Shown in pieces: positions 26,537 to 35,307 of a stretch of DNA of 64,000 nucleotides. The number at the start of each line of letters is the position of its first letter. Position 1 is the stretch's first letter. The stretch comes from Microbacterium oleivorans (GTDB lineage Bacteria; Actinomycetota; Actinomycetes; Actinomycetales; Microbacteriaceae). A program made the position numbers and the translations under genes. The notes under the pieces are model-generated. The model was given only the letters and a program-made list of their open reading frames with translations, had not been told where the DNA came from and searched no databases. Location of the stretch: assembly GCF_013389665.1 (NCBI RefSeq), contig NZ_CP058316.1, forward strand, positions 992,001 through 1,056,000. The letters run 5' to 3'.

Positions 26537-27679
26537 TCAGAGCTCGACGCCGACGAGGACCGGTTCGGGCTGCAGGATGAGCCCGAACTCCGCCTGCACG
26601 CGCTGCTGCACGAAGCGCGCCAACGCGGCGAGCTGGTCGGCGGTGGCGCCGCCGCGGTTGGTCAGCGCCAGAGCATGCTTGGTCGACAGCCCGGCACGCG
26701 ATCCGGGAAGCGCGAACCCCTTGCCGATGCCGGCGTGCTCGATGAGCCAGGCGGCGCTGACCTTGACGTCGGGCTCCGCGCTGCTCGCGGTCGGCGAGAC
26801 GCCGTAGTACTCGTTCAGCGGGATGACCCGGTCGGCCACGGGGTCCGGGGCGACCGGCCAACGCGGGCAGGCGTCCGGCAACGTGCGGGCGAACGCGGCG
26901 CTGACGATCGCGTTCTGGAAGAAGGACCCGGCGCTCCAGGTGTCGGGATCGGCGTCGTCGAGCACCATGCCCTTGCTCGCCCGGACCGCCAGGACGGTGT
27001 CGCGGACCCAGCGCAGCGAGACCGCCGCCTCGGGATCGAGCCCGAGCGCACCGCGGAGCTGGGGGCCGCGGATCACGAACTCCCCGTGTCCGACCTCGGC
27101 GAGCTCGAGAGTGATGGAGAGGATGACCGCGGACCGCTCGGGCACCGACCCGTGATGCTGCTTGAGCACCGAGGTGCGGAAGCCGAGACCGAGATCGGAT
27201 GCCGGGACCACGGAGACATCGCCCGTGGACTCGTCGATCAGCTCGACCTCGACGAGGGTCTGGACGACTTCCTGACCGTAGGCGCCGATGTTCTGCACCG
27301 GTGCGGCGCCGGCGGTGCCCGGGATGCCCGACATCGCCGCGATCCCGCTCAGCCCCGCCGACACGGCGTGTTCGACCAGGGCATCCCATGAGTGTCCGGC
27401 CTGCACCTTGAGGCGTACATGACCGGGAAGCGGCGAAGGAAGCTGCTCGATGCCGTCCGTCCGCACGACCACCACCGTCCCGTCGAAGGGCTCGTCACCG
27501 ACGAGCAGGTTCGAGCCGCCGCCCACGACGAGCCAGGGTTCGCGATCGGCCCAGAGGTCACGCAGCGTCGCGACGAGTTCATCGGTCGTGCGCGCCTCGA
27601 TCATCCGCGCCGGCACGGCGCCCGCCCGCAGCGTCGTCAGCTCGGCGAGGGGGCGGGGGGTGATCTCGACCACGATCAC
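26537..27679 (-). CDS. murB: UDP-N-acetylenolpyruvoylglucosamine reductase
   Basis: 380 aa from GTG 27679, which overlaps the preceding MaoC stop as GTGA. FAD-binding WLVVGGGSNLLVGDEPFDG, SGIPGTAGAAPVQNIGAYGQ, active-site Ser in SAGSFFQNAIVS, and a C-terminal Glu in QPEPVLVG. Reduces UDP-GlcNAc-enolpyruvate to UDP-MurNAc with NADPH, the second committed step of peptidoglycan synthesis. Long type I form with the YGVSP insert. Apparently co-transcribed with the two MaoC genes, a common Actinobacteria arrangement. Confidence 0.95.
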   Translation of the reverse strand: MIVVEITPRPLAELTTLRAGAVPARMIEARTTDELVATLRDLWADREPWLVVGGGSNLLVGDEPFDGTVVVVRTDGIEQLPSPLPGHVRLKVQAGHSWDALVEHAVSAGLSGIAAMSGIPGTAGAAPVQNIGAYGQEVVQTLVEVELIDESTGDVSVVPASDLGLGFRTSVLKQHHGSVPERSAVILSITLELAEVGHGEFVIRGPQLRGALGLDPEAAVSLRWVRDTVLAVRASKGMVLDDADPDTWSAGSFFQNAIVSAAFARTLPDACPRWPVAPDPVADRVIPLNEYYGVSPTASSAEPDVKVSAAWLIEHAGIGKGFALPGSRAGLSTKHALALTNRGGATADQLAALARFVQQRVQAEFGLILQPEPVLVGVEL

Positions 27680-28083
27680 GCGGCGGTGCGCACGCGCACC
27701 TGCGCCTTGCCCAGCACCACCGTGTCGCCGTAGCTCACGGTGAGGTCGATGCGCGTGGTGTCGTCGTCGGCCGCGCCGACCTTCGCGACGACGGTGACCG
27801 TGGCACCCGTCTCGGCGTCGACGACGACGGGGCGGGTGAATCGCACCCCGTACTCGACGATGCGGCCGCTGTCGCCGAGCCACTCGACGATGGTCTCGAC
27901 GGCGAGCCCCATCGTGAGCATGCCGTGGGCGAGGACGCCGGGGAGCCCGACGCGCGTCGCGACGTCGTCGCGGTAGTGGATGGGATTGAAGTCTCCCGAT
28001 GCTCCGGCGTAGCGCACGAGCGATTCGCGCGTGAGTTCGACCGTGCGCTGGGCGACGACCGTTCCGATCTCGATCGCGCTCAT
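27676..28083 (-). CDS. MaoC-type hot-dog dehydratase subunit (HadB-like)
   Basis: 135 aa hot-dog protein. SGDFNPIHYRDDVATRVG holds the catalytic Asp-x5-His (hydratase 2 motif), and GVLAHGMLTMGLAVETI follows. Pairs with the preceding FAS1-like subunit (4-nt ATGA overlap), as HadA/HadB do in mycobacteria, to form an (R)-hydratase/dehydratase acting on 3-hydroxyacyl thioesters. In non-mycolate actinomycetes the pathway is uncertain. Confidence 0.85.
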   Translation of the reverse strand: MSAIEIGTVVAQRTVELTRESLVRYAGASGDFNPIHYRDDVATRVGLPGVLAHGMLTMGLAVETIVEWLGDSGRIVEYGVRFTRPVVVDAETGATVTVVAKVGAADDDTTRIDLTVSYGDTVVLGKAQVRVRTAA

Positions 28084-28529
28084 GCGTCCTCCCCTCCGAC
28101 CAGCAGAACCGAGATGGCCGTGACGACGTGCGCCCCGTCGGCGTCGGTGATGTCCGCCTCGCTGGTGACCATGGCTCCCTTGCCGAAGGCTCGGACGCCG
28201 GTCACCGTCAGCGTCGCCGACAGCTCGTCTCCGGCGACGATCGGGCGGGTGTAGCGGAAGCGCTGTTCGGCGTGCACGGTGCGTTCGAGCACGATGCCCG
28301 AGTCGGGCTCGGCGAGCAGCTGCTGCAGCGTGAGGTCTTGGATCACCATCGCGAAGGTGGGCGGGGCGACCACGTCGGCGTAGCCCAGCGCACGCGCCGC
28401 CTCGGGGTCGGTGTGCTGCGGATCGGTCGCGAAGACGGCGCGCGCGAAGTCGCGCACCTTCTCGCGGCCCACGAGGTAGGGGGCGGTGGGCGCGAAGGCG
28501 CGCTCGACCAGCTCAGGGTTCACGGACAC
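28080..28529 (-). CDS. FAS1-like dehydratase domain protein (HadA-like, UPF0336 type)
   Basis: 149 aa. LVGREKVRDFARAVFATDPQ at the N-terminus and YADVVAPPTFAMVI are diagnostic of the non-catalytic, substrate-binding hot-dog partner of HadB-like dehydratases. Likely a heterodimer with the next gene. Start GTG 28529 is supported by TAGAAT plus 6 nt, a leaderless promoter; it would be the first gene of the HadA-HadB-murB transcript. Confidence 0.85.
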   Translation of the reverse strand: MSVNPELVERAFAPTAPYLVGREKVRDFARAVFATDPQHTDPEAARALGYADVVAPPTFAMVIQDLTLQQLLAEPDSGIVLERTVHAEQRFRYTRPIVAGDELSATLTVTGVRAFGKGAMVTSEADITDADGAHVVTAISVLLVGGEDA

Positions 28530-28538
28530 CGTCCGATT

Positions 28539-29384
28539 CTACCGGCGACCCCGCTGCGGCTTCGGCGCACGGGTCGCCGCCCGCTCGGCGCGCTGCGCGC
28601 GGTGCACCCGGATCGCCCGGAACGCCATCTGCCCGCCGATGAATGTGAGGAAGACGGCGAAGAGGATGTTGGCGGTGAGCGGATTCAGCAGCGTCGCGAT
28701 CCACGCACCGAGCGCGGTGGTCGTGCACGCGGCGAGCCCGACCACGAGCGCAGCGAGGAGGTCGACGTTGCGCCGCCGCGCGTTGCCGATCGTGCCCGAG
28801 ATGGCGGTGGGGATCATCATGAGCAGCGACGTCCCCTTCGCGACGAGGTCGCTCGTTCCGAAGAGGAACATCAATGCCGGTACGACGATGACCCCGCCGC
28901 CGACGCCGAGCAGACCCGCCATGATGCCGGTGAACAGTCCGAGGCCACCCAGTCCGATGCCCACCGGCCAGCTGAGCTCGAGCGCCGCATCCCGCGACGG
29001 CACGACGATGAACAGCATGACCACCACGACCAGGAGGAAGCCGACGAACCCCCAGCGGAGAGCGTTCTGCGGGATCTTCGCGAGCAGCCAGCTGCCGATC
29101 TGCGCGCCGATGACGGCGCCGACGGCCAGGATGACGGCGGGGATCCACGCCACCGATCCCGTCATCGCATAGGAGATGACGCCGACGGATGCCGTGGGCA
29201 CGATGGCGGCGAGCGACGTGCCCGCGGCGAGCCGCTGGTCGAAGCCGAGCAGCAGTACCAGCATCGGCACGATGACGGTGCCGCCACCGACCCCGAACAG
29301 CCCCGAGAGCAGACCGGCGCCGAGGCCGATCGCGGCGCAGGCGAGGTAGAAGCGGGGAGTGCGTCGCACCCTTTCGGCGTGCAT
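28539..29384 (-). CDS. TauE/SafE-family sulfite/anion exporter
   Basis: 281 aa integral membrane protein with about eight helices built as a duplication: GLFGVGGGTVIVPML (first half) and GLLGVGGGVIVVPAL (second half) are the paired signature loops. Family members export sulfite, sulfoacetate or other anions, or supply sulfur-containing substrates; which applies is unknown. ATG 29384 shares one base with the stop of the upstream DUF2510 gene (TGATG), so translation is coupled. Confidence 0.87.
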   Translation of the reverse strand: MHAERVRRTPRFYLACAAIGLGAGLLSGLFGVGGGTVIVPMLVLLLGFDQRLAAGTSLAAIVPTASVGVISYAMTGSVAWIPAVILAVGAVIGAQIGSWLLAKIPQNALRWGFVGFLLVVVVMLFIVVPSRDAALELSWPVGIGLGGLGLFTGIMAGLLGVGGGVIVVPALMFLFGTSDLVAKGTSLLMMIPTAISGTIGNARRRNVDLLAALVVGLAACTTTALGAWIATLLNPLTANILFAVFLTFIGGQMAFRAIRVHRAQRAERAATRAPKPQRGRR

Positions 29385-30220
29385 CACTGCGGCGACTCGA
29401 CGAAGTCGTCGATGAGCCAGCCCGAACCGCCGGGAACGAGCGTGTAGGAGTAGGAGAAGCTGCCGGGCACCGGGTTCTCGAGCGGCAGGCCCGACTCGTC
29501 GCGCACCTGCACGAAGCTCTCGACCGTGTCGACGGTGATCGTGTCGCCGTCGCGAGAGGTCGAGACGATCGCGACCTCGTACTCGTCGACCGTCTCGTTG
29601 AACGCCGTGGCCTCGCGGTCGAAATCGGCGCAGTCGGTGTAGCCGTAGGTGGTGAGGTACTCCGGTGTGAGCGTCGACTGGTAGGCCGCGCAGTCGATGT
29701 CGTCCCACGCGTCGTCGTAGGCGTCGACGACGTCCTCGGCGGCGCGGGCGTCCGCATCCTGCGACGTGCCCGCGTCCGGACGTCCGCCGGTCGGGTCGAG
29801 CAGGCCCACGACGAACCGCGGGATGAAGACCGCGGCGAGGATGATCAGTCCGACGATCACCGCGCCCAGGGCGACGAACAGGATCCACAGCTTCGACTTC
29901 TTGCGCGGCGCCTCGCTCGGAGCATCACCGCCGTGCTGCCAGGGTGCGGTGTTCGAGGGCACGGGGATCTGCGGGACGGCGTTGGTCGGGGTAGCGGTGT
30001 CGGTCGACGCGGCGAACTGCCGGCTCTCGGCGATCGACGCCGCCGTGGGCTCGGGCACCGCAGGCTGCTCGGGCACCGCAGGCTGCTCGGGCACCGCAGG
30101 CTGCTCGGGCACATGGGTGTGCTCGGTCCACTGGGCACCGTCCCACCAGCGGAGTGCGCCGTGACCGTCGTCGTACCACCCGGGGGGCGTCGAAGTGCTC
30201 AACTCTTCCTCATTCCGCAT
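29384..30220 (-). CDS. DUF2510 membrane-anchored protein
   Basis: 278 aa. The N-terminal DUF2510 motif (PPGWYDDGHGALRWWDGAQW) is followed by a linker with three VPEQPA repeats, one transmembrane helix (about residues 110-133), and an extracytoplasmic domain of about 140 residues with a Cys pair (DIDCAAYQ, YTDCADFD), resembling a DUF4878/lumazine-like NTF2-type fold. In Actinobacteria such proteins are common but uncharacterised. Function unknown. Confidence 0.7.
   Translation of the reverse strand: MRNEEELSTSTPPGWYDDGHGALRWWDGAQWTEHTHVPEQPAVPEQPAVPEQPAVPEPTAASIAESRQFAASTDTATPTNAVPQIPVPSNTAPWQHGGDAPSEAPRKKSKLWILFVALGAVIVGLIILAAVFIPRFVVGLLDPTGGRPDAGTSQDADARAAEDVVDAYDDAWDDIDCAAYQSTLTPEYLTTYGYTDCADFDREATAFNETVDEYEVAIVSTSRDGDTITVDTVESFVQVRDESGLPLENPVPGSFSYSYTLVPGGSGWLIDDFVESPQ
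30050..30112 (+). repeat. 18-bp tandem repeat coding for VPEQPA units
   Basis: CTCGGGCACCGCAGGCTG occurs three times without change (30050-30103) plus half a copy. The copies are identical at third codon positions, implying recent slippage and probable length variation between strains. Confidence 0.85.
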
Positions 30221-30246
30221 CGGGCGGGCTGCCGCCGCACATCACC

Positions 30247-32298
30247 CTATCCGTCGGTCGCGAGAGCATCGGTGGAGGTCGCCGATGCTGATGCATCGTC
30301 CCCCGCGTCATCGCCGGCTGCGCGTTCGAACTGCGAGCGGTACAAGCGCCAGTACGCACCGCGTGCGCCGATGAGCTCGTCGTGCGATCCCTTCTCGACG
30401 ATGTCGCCGTGCTCCATCACCAGGATGAGGTCGGCGTCTCGGATCGTCGAGAGCCGGTGCGCGATCACGAACGACGTCCGCCCTTCGCGCAGCGCCGACA
30501 TCGCCTGCTGCAGCAGCAGCTCCGTGCGGGTGTCGACCGAGCTGGTCGCCTCGTCGAGGATCAGGACGGCGGGCTGTGCGACGAAGGCCCGTGCGATCGT
30601 GATGAGCTGCTTCTCGCCCGCCGAGACGTTCGCGGCATCCTCGTCGAGCACGGTGTCGTAGCCCTCGGGCAGGGAGTGCACGAAGCGGTCGACCCGGGTG
30701 GCGACGGCGGCGTCGACGATCTCTTGATCGGTGGCGCTCTGGCGGCCGTACCGGATGTTCTCGCGGATCGTTCCCGCGAACAGCCACGGGTCCTGCAGCA
30801 CCATGCCGGTGCGCGATCGCACGTCGTCGCGGGAGAGGGCGGCGATGTCCTGCCCATCGAGCAGGATGCGTCCGCCGTCGAGCTCGTAGAACCGCATCAG
30901 CAGGTTGACGAGCGTCGTCTTGCCCGCGCCGGTCGGGCCGACGATGGCCACCGTCTGACCCGGTTCGACGCGGAACGACAGATCCCGGATCAGAGGCTTG
31001 TCGGACGAGTAGGCGAAGCGCACGTGTTCGAACTCGATGACGCCCCGACCGTCGGTCGTCGCTCGCGCGTCGGGGTCGTCGGGATCCTGCTCGTTCTCGT
31101 CGAGCAGCTCGAAGACCCGCTCGGCCGATGCGGTGCCCGACTGCACGACGGCGGCCATGCCGCCCAGCTCCGAGAGCGGCTGGGTGAACTGCTGCGAGTA
31201 CTGGATGAACGCCTGCACGTCACCGAGTCGGAGCTGACCGGAGGCGACCATGAGACCGCCGAGCACGGCGATGCCGACGTAGGTGAGGTTTCCGATGAAC
31301 ATCATCCCGGGCATGATGAGGCCCGACAGGAACTGGGCCTTGAACGCGGCCTCGAACAGCTCGTCGTTCTCGGCCTCGAACTTTTCGCGTGCGTCGCGCT
31401 CGCGGCCGTAGACGCGCACGAGAGCATGACCCGAGAACGACTCCTCGACGCGGGCGTTCAGCCGGCCGACCTTGCGCCATTGCAGGGCGAAGGCCTTCTG
31501 CGAGCGCGGCCCGATGACGCCGAAGATGACGGCCATGAGCGGCAGCGAGACGAGGGCCACGAGCGCGAGCTGCCACGAGATCGAGAACATCATGAACAGC
31601 ACGCCGACGACCGTGAGCACGCTCGTCAGGGCGGTCGAGAGCGACTGCTGCATCGTCTGGGTGATGTTGTCGATGTCGTTCGTCACGCGCGAGATCAGCT
31701 CGCCGCGCTGCACGCGGTCGAAGTACGACAGCGGCAGGCGGTTGATCTTCGCCTCGACCGACTCGCGCAGGCGCCACATCGTGCGCACCATGATGATGTT
31801 GATCACGAAGCCCTGCAGCCAGGTGAGGATCGCCGAGCCGACGTAGATCGCGAGCACGGTCACGACGACCCACTTGAGCCGGTCGAAGTCGACGCCGGCG
31901 CCGACCTGGAAGTTCTGCATCGCGCCGACGATGTTGGCGATGTCCGTCTGGCCCGCGGCGTTGAGCGCGGCGACGACGTCCTCCTGGCTCGTGCCGGCCG
32001 GGAACTGCCCGGCCAGGTTCGCCGACACGATCCCCTCGAAGATGAGGTTCGTCGCGTCGCCGAGGACGCGCGGGGCGAGCACGGCGAGCAGGACTCCCAC
32101 CGCGCCGAGCACCGTCATGAGCGCGAACACGGCGGCGTACGGGCGGAGCAGGCCGATCATGCGCACGAAGCTCGGTCCGAACTTCGCGGCCTTGCCGGGG
32201 GCGACGCTGTCCCAATCGCCCGAATTCTGGCGCGCCTGCTCGGCGAGCTCGAGTTCGAGCCGCTCGTCGTCGGTCAGGTTCTTCTCGGAGCCGCTCAT
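30247..32298 (-). CDS. ABC exporter half-transporter, subunit with consensus Walker B
   Basis: 683 aa: six-helix ABC exporter domain (residues 55-385) with an unusually long extracytoplasmic loop, then NBD (about 410-650). Walker A GPTGAGKTTL, signature NVSAGEKQLIT (SAGEK instead of LSGGQ), Walker B VLILDEATSSVD with catalytic Glu. Overlaps the next subunit by 4 nt (32295-32298). Together they look like a TM287/288-type heterodimeric exporter. Substrate unknown. The C-terminus carries a polar Asp/Ser tail. Confidence 0.9.
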   Translation of the reverse strand: MSGSEKNLTDDERLELELAEQARQNSGDWDSVAPGKAAKFGPSFVRMIGLLRPYAAVFALMTVLGAVGVLLAVLAPRVLGDATNLIFEGIVSANLAGQFPAGTSQEDVVAALNAAGQTDIANIVGAMQNFQVGAGVDFDRLKWVVVTVLAIYVGSAILTWLQGFVINIIMVRTMWRLRESVEAKINRLPLSYFDRVQRGELISRVTNDIDNITQTMQQSLSTALTSVLTVVGVLFMMFSISWQLALVALVSLPLMAVIFGVIGPRSQKAFALQWRKVGRLNARVEESFSGHALVRVYGRERDAREKFEAENDELFEAAFKAQFLSGLIMPGMMFIGNLTYVGIAVLGGLMVASGQLRLGDVQAFIQYSQQFTQPLSELGGMAAVVQSGTASAERVFELLDENEQDPDDPDARATTDGRGVIEFEHVRFAYSSDKPLIRDLSFRVEPGQTVAIVGPTGAGKTTLVNLLMRFYELDGGRILLDGQDIAALSRDDVRSRTGMVLQDPWLFAGTIRENIRYGRQSATDQEIVDAAVATRVDRFVHSLPEGYDTVLDEDAANVSAGEKQLITIARAFVAQPAVLILDEATSSVDTRTELLLQQAMSALREGRTSFVIAHRLSTIRDADLILVMEHGDIVEKGSHDELIGARGAYWRLYRSQFERAAGDDAGDDASASATSTDALATDG

Positions 32299-34022
32299 GC
32301 GTCCACCCCCAACTGCGACTCGACGATCTCGCGATAGGTCGTGTTCGTTGCCAGCAGTTCGTCGTGCGTGCCGAGCCCGGCCACCCGGCCGTCGTCGAGG
32401 ACGAGGATGCGGTCGGCGCCGGTCACGGTGGAGATGCGTTGCGCGACGACGATCTTCGTGACGTCGGGCAGCTCTCGCCAGAGCGCCTCGCGAAGCCGCG
32501 CGTCCGTGGACAGGTCGAGCGCCGAGAACGAGTCGTCGAAGACGAGCACGTCGGGCCGCCGCACGATCGCGCGCGCGATCGCGAGCCGTTGCCGCTGACC
32601 GCCGGAGACGTTCGTCCCGCCCTGCGCGATGCGCGCCTCGAGCCCGCCCTCCATCTCTGAGACGAAATCGCGGCCCTGGGCGATCTCCAATGCCCGCCAC
32701 AGCTCGTCGTCGGTGGCGTCCTCGCGACCGAACCTGAGATTGGAGGCGACCGTCCCGGTGAACAGGAACGCCCGCTGCGGCACGTAGCCGATACCCGCCC
32801 ACAGCAGATCCAGGTCCGCCTGCCGGACGTCTACACCGGCGACGCGGACGGAACCTCCGGTGACGTCGAACAGCCGCGGCACCAGCGAGACCAGCGTCGT
32901 CTTCCCCGACCCGGTCGACCCGACCACGGCGACCGTCTCACCGGGGGCGGCACGGAACGAGATGCCCTCGAGCACCGGCGAGTCGGCCCCCGGATAGGTG
33001 AACGACACGTCGTCGAACTCGACGGCACCGGGCTCGGGGAACGTCTCCACCGGAGCGGCCGGGCGCTCGAGCGCGTCGTGCGACGCCAGCACCTCGCCGA
33101 TGCGATCGGCCGACACGGCGGCGCGCGGGATCATGATCGTCATGAAGGTCGCCATGAGCACGCCCATGAGGATCTGGCCGACGTACTGCATGAAGGCGAA
33201 GAGCGTGCCGATCTGCACACTGCCCTGATCGACCTGGATGCCGCCGAACCAGATGACACCGACCACGGTGACGTTCAGCACGAGCATCGCGAGCGGGAAC
33301 ATCAGCACGAAGAGCGAGCCGACCTTGCGCCCGACGATCATGATGTCGGTGTTCGCGCCGCGGAAGCGCTCCTCCTCGATGCGCTCGCGCACGAACGCGC
33401 GGACCACCCGCACGCCCGTCAGCTGCTCGCGCATGATGCGGTTGACGTTGTCGAGCCGTGTCTGGAAGATGCGGAAGAGCGGAACCATGCGGCTGATGAT
33501 GATGCCGGCGATCACGAGCAGCAGCGGCACGGCCACGCCGATGAGCCAGCTCAGCCCGACGTCCTGCTGCAGCGCCATGATGATGCCGCCGATCGCCAGC
33601 ATCGGGGCGGTGACGAGCATCGTCGCCCCCATCATCGCCAGCATCTGCACCTGCTGCACGTCGTTGGTGTTGCGCGTGATCAGGGTTCCGGGACCGAAGC
33701 GCGAGACCTCGCGCTCGGAGAAGCCGCTCACCTTCTCGAAGACGTCGCGGCGGATGTCGCGTCCCGCGGCCATCGCGGCGCGGGCGGCGCACAGTGTGGC
33801 GATGACGGCCGCGATGATCTGGCCGAGCGCGATGAGCAGCATGACCCCGCCGCGCGACCAGATGTAGGCGGTATCGCCCTGGGCGACGCCGTTGTCGATG
33901 ATGTCGGCGTTCAGGCGGGGAAGGTAGAGCGAGGCCATCGCCGAGGCGAACTGGAACACCAGAACACCCAGGAGCAGCCACCGGTAGGTGCGCAGATAGC
34001 GGATCAGGAGCTTGCCGAGCAT
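32295..34022 (-). CDS. ABC exporter half-transporter, subunit with degenerate Walker B
   Basis: 575 aa: six helices (residues 10-310) and an NBD with Walker A GSTGSGKTTLV, signature NVSGGQRQRLA, and Walker B DVLVFDDSFSALD, where Asp replaces the catalytic Glu. Since the partner carries Glu and a deviant signature, the two NBDs would pair into one consensus and one degenerate ATP site, as in heterodimeric multidrug exporters. ATG 34022; divergent from the alarmone synthetase. Confidence 0.9.
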   Translation of the reverse strand: MLGKLLIRYLRTYRWLLLGVLVFQFASAMASLYLPRLNADIIDNGVAQGDTAYIWSRGGVMLLIALGQIIAAVIATLCAARAAMAAGRDIRRDVFEKVSGFSEREVSRFGPGTLITRNTNDVQQVQMLAMMGATMLVTAPMLAIGGIIMALQQDVGLSWLIGVAVPLLLVIAGIIISRMVPLFRIFQTRLDNVNRIMREQLTGVRVVRAFVRERIEEERFRGANTDIMIVGRKVGSLFVLMFPLAMLVLNVTVVGVIWFGGIQVDQGSVQIGTLFAFMQYVGQILMGVLMATFMTIMIPRAAVSADRIGEVLASHDALERPAAPVETFPEPGAVEFDDVSFTYPGADSPVLEGISFRAAPGETVAVVGSTGSGKTTLVSLVPRLFDVTGGSVRVAGVDVRQADLDLLWAGIGYVPQRAFLFTGTVASNLRFGREDATDDELWRALEIAQGRDFVSEMEGGLEARIAQGGTNVSGGQRQRLAIARAIVRRPDVLVFDDSFSALDLSTDARLREALWRELPDVTKIVVAQRISTVTGADRILVLDDGRVAGLGTHDELLATNTTYREIVESQLGVDA

Positions 34023-34161
34023 GGGTCTCCCTGGGCGAGGCGGACGGACGGTTCATGGTAGCGCCGGGCGCCGACACGCACGCGGCGCGGCCGTTGCGCC
34101 ACCGGCGAACGACCGCCGGGCTCACAGCGCGCGCCGATCAGACCTCGGTACCGTCGAGCTC

Positions 34162-34857
34162 ATGACGACCGGCAGCGCCGTGCCCCCGCTCTCGATCACC
34201 GACGGACTGCAGAACTTCTCGCCGCAGGAGCTGCGGAGCCTCCGCGACGAGTTCCAGCAGTTCCTGCTCGAGTACCGCTTCGGGATGCAGGAGATCGAGA
34301 CGAAGCTGCAGATCCTGCGCGACGAGTTCCAGCAGCTGCACGACTACAACCCCATCGAGCACCTCTCGAGCCGGCTGAAGTCGCCCGACAGCATCGTGGA
34401 GAAGGTGGTGCGCAAGGGTGTGGAACCGGAGTTCCCCGCCATCCGCGAGAGCATCACCGACATCGCGGGCGTGCGCGTGACGTGCAGCTTCGTGCAGGAC
34501 GCCTATCGACTGTTCGACCTGCTCACCGCCCAGGACGACATCCAGGTGCGCCTCGTGAAGGACTACATCGCCGAGCCGAAGCCCAACGGCTACAAGAGCC
34601 TCCACGCGATCGTCGAAGTGCCGGTGTTCCTCTCGACGGGGCGGCTGATGGTGCCCGTCGAGGTGCAGTTCCGCACGATCGCGATGGACTTCTGGGCCAG
34701 CCTCGAGCACAAGATCTATTACAAGTACGCGGCGAACGTGCCGGCCGAGCTGCTCGCGGAACTCAAGGATGCCGCCGACACGGCCTCCGAGCTCGACGCG
34801 AAGATGGAGCGGTTGCACCGCGAGGTCCGCCACCGCCCGCGAGTGGTGCGCATCTGA
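34162..34857 (+). CDS. Small alarmone synthetase (RelQ/YjbM-type GTP pyrophosphokinase)
   Basis: 231 aa with a stand-alone RelA/SpoT synthetase domain: ITDIAGVRVTCSFVQDAYRL, YIAEPKPNGYKSLHAIVEVP, EVQFRTIAMDFWASLEHKIY. These hold the G-loop and catalytic Glu/Gln motif. No HD hydrolase, TGS or ACT domain, so it makes (p)ppGpp and is not ribosome-regulated like RelA. Start at ATG 34162 (TACCGT then 7 nt, leaderless). Its stop codon sits in the loop of a perfect 15-bp hairpin shared with the convergent ohr gene. Confidence 0.92.
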   Translation: MTTGSAVPPLSITDGLQNFSPQELRSLRDEFQQFLLEYRFGMQEIETKLQILRDEFQQLHDYNPIEHLSSRLKSPDSIVEKVVRKGVEPEFPAIRESITDIAGVRVTCSFVQDAYRLFDLLTAQDDIQVRLVKDYIAEPKPNGYKSLHAIVEVPVFLSTGRLMVPVEVQFRTIAMDFWASLEHKIYYKYAANVPAELLAELKDAADTASELDAKMERLHREVRHRPRVVRI

Positions 34858-34872
34858 GCGCACCACTCGCGG
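34837..34872. terminator. Perfect 15-bp hairpin spanning the alarmone synthetase stop codon
   Basis: CCGCGAGTGGTGCGC (34837-34851) pairs exactly with GCGCACCACTCGCGG (34858-34872). The 6-nt loop ATCTGA contains the stop codon. No T tract follows. It lies between convergent genes and probably works as a bidirectional terminator or transcript-end stabiliser. Confidence 0.75.
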
Positions 34873-34884
34873 CGGCGCCGGGGG

Positions 34885-35307
34885 TCAGTCCTCCGAGACG
34901 GTGATCTCCACCGGGATGTTGCCCCGGGTGGCGTTGGAGTACGGGCACACCTGGTGTGCGGCATCCGCCAGCTCCTGTGCGAGCGCGCGCTCGACGCCCG
35001 GCAGCACGACCTCCAGGACCACCGAGAGCGAGAAGCCACCGGCATCCGTGGGGTGGATCTGCACCTGGCCGCCGACGGCGGAGTCGGTCACGTCGACCTT
35101 CTTCGAGCGGGCCACCATCTGCAGGGCGGAGTGGAAGCAGGCGGCGTAGCCGGCGGCGAAGAGCTGCTCGGGGTTGGATCCGTTGCCGGACCCGCCCATC
35201 TCCTTCGGGATCGCCATCTCGAGGTCGACGCGTCCGTCGGTGCTGCGGACGTGGCCGTTGCGGCCCGCTCCGGTCGACAGTGCTTCAGCGGTGTAGAGGG
35301 CGCTCAT
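34885..35307 (-). CDS. ohr: Organic hydroperoxide resistance protein (Ohr)
   Basis: 140 aa, normal Ohr length. GYAACFHSALQMVA and DAAHQVCPYSNATRGNIPV contain the two reactive cysteines of Ohr/OsmC peroxidases; the second motif is the Ohr-specific VCPYSNATRGN. Reduces organic peroxides with lipoyl or thiol donors. Overlaps ohrR by 4 nt (35304-35307), so the regulator gene precedes it on one transcript. Confidence 0.95.
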   Translation of the reverse strand: MSALYTAEALSTGAGRNGHVRSTDGRVDLEMAIPKEMGGSGNGSNPEQLFAAGYAACFHSALQMVARSKKVDVTDSAVGGQVQIHPTDAGGFSLSVVLEVVLPGVERALAQELADAAHQVCPYSNATRGNIPVEITVSED

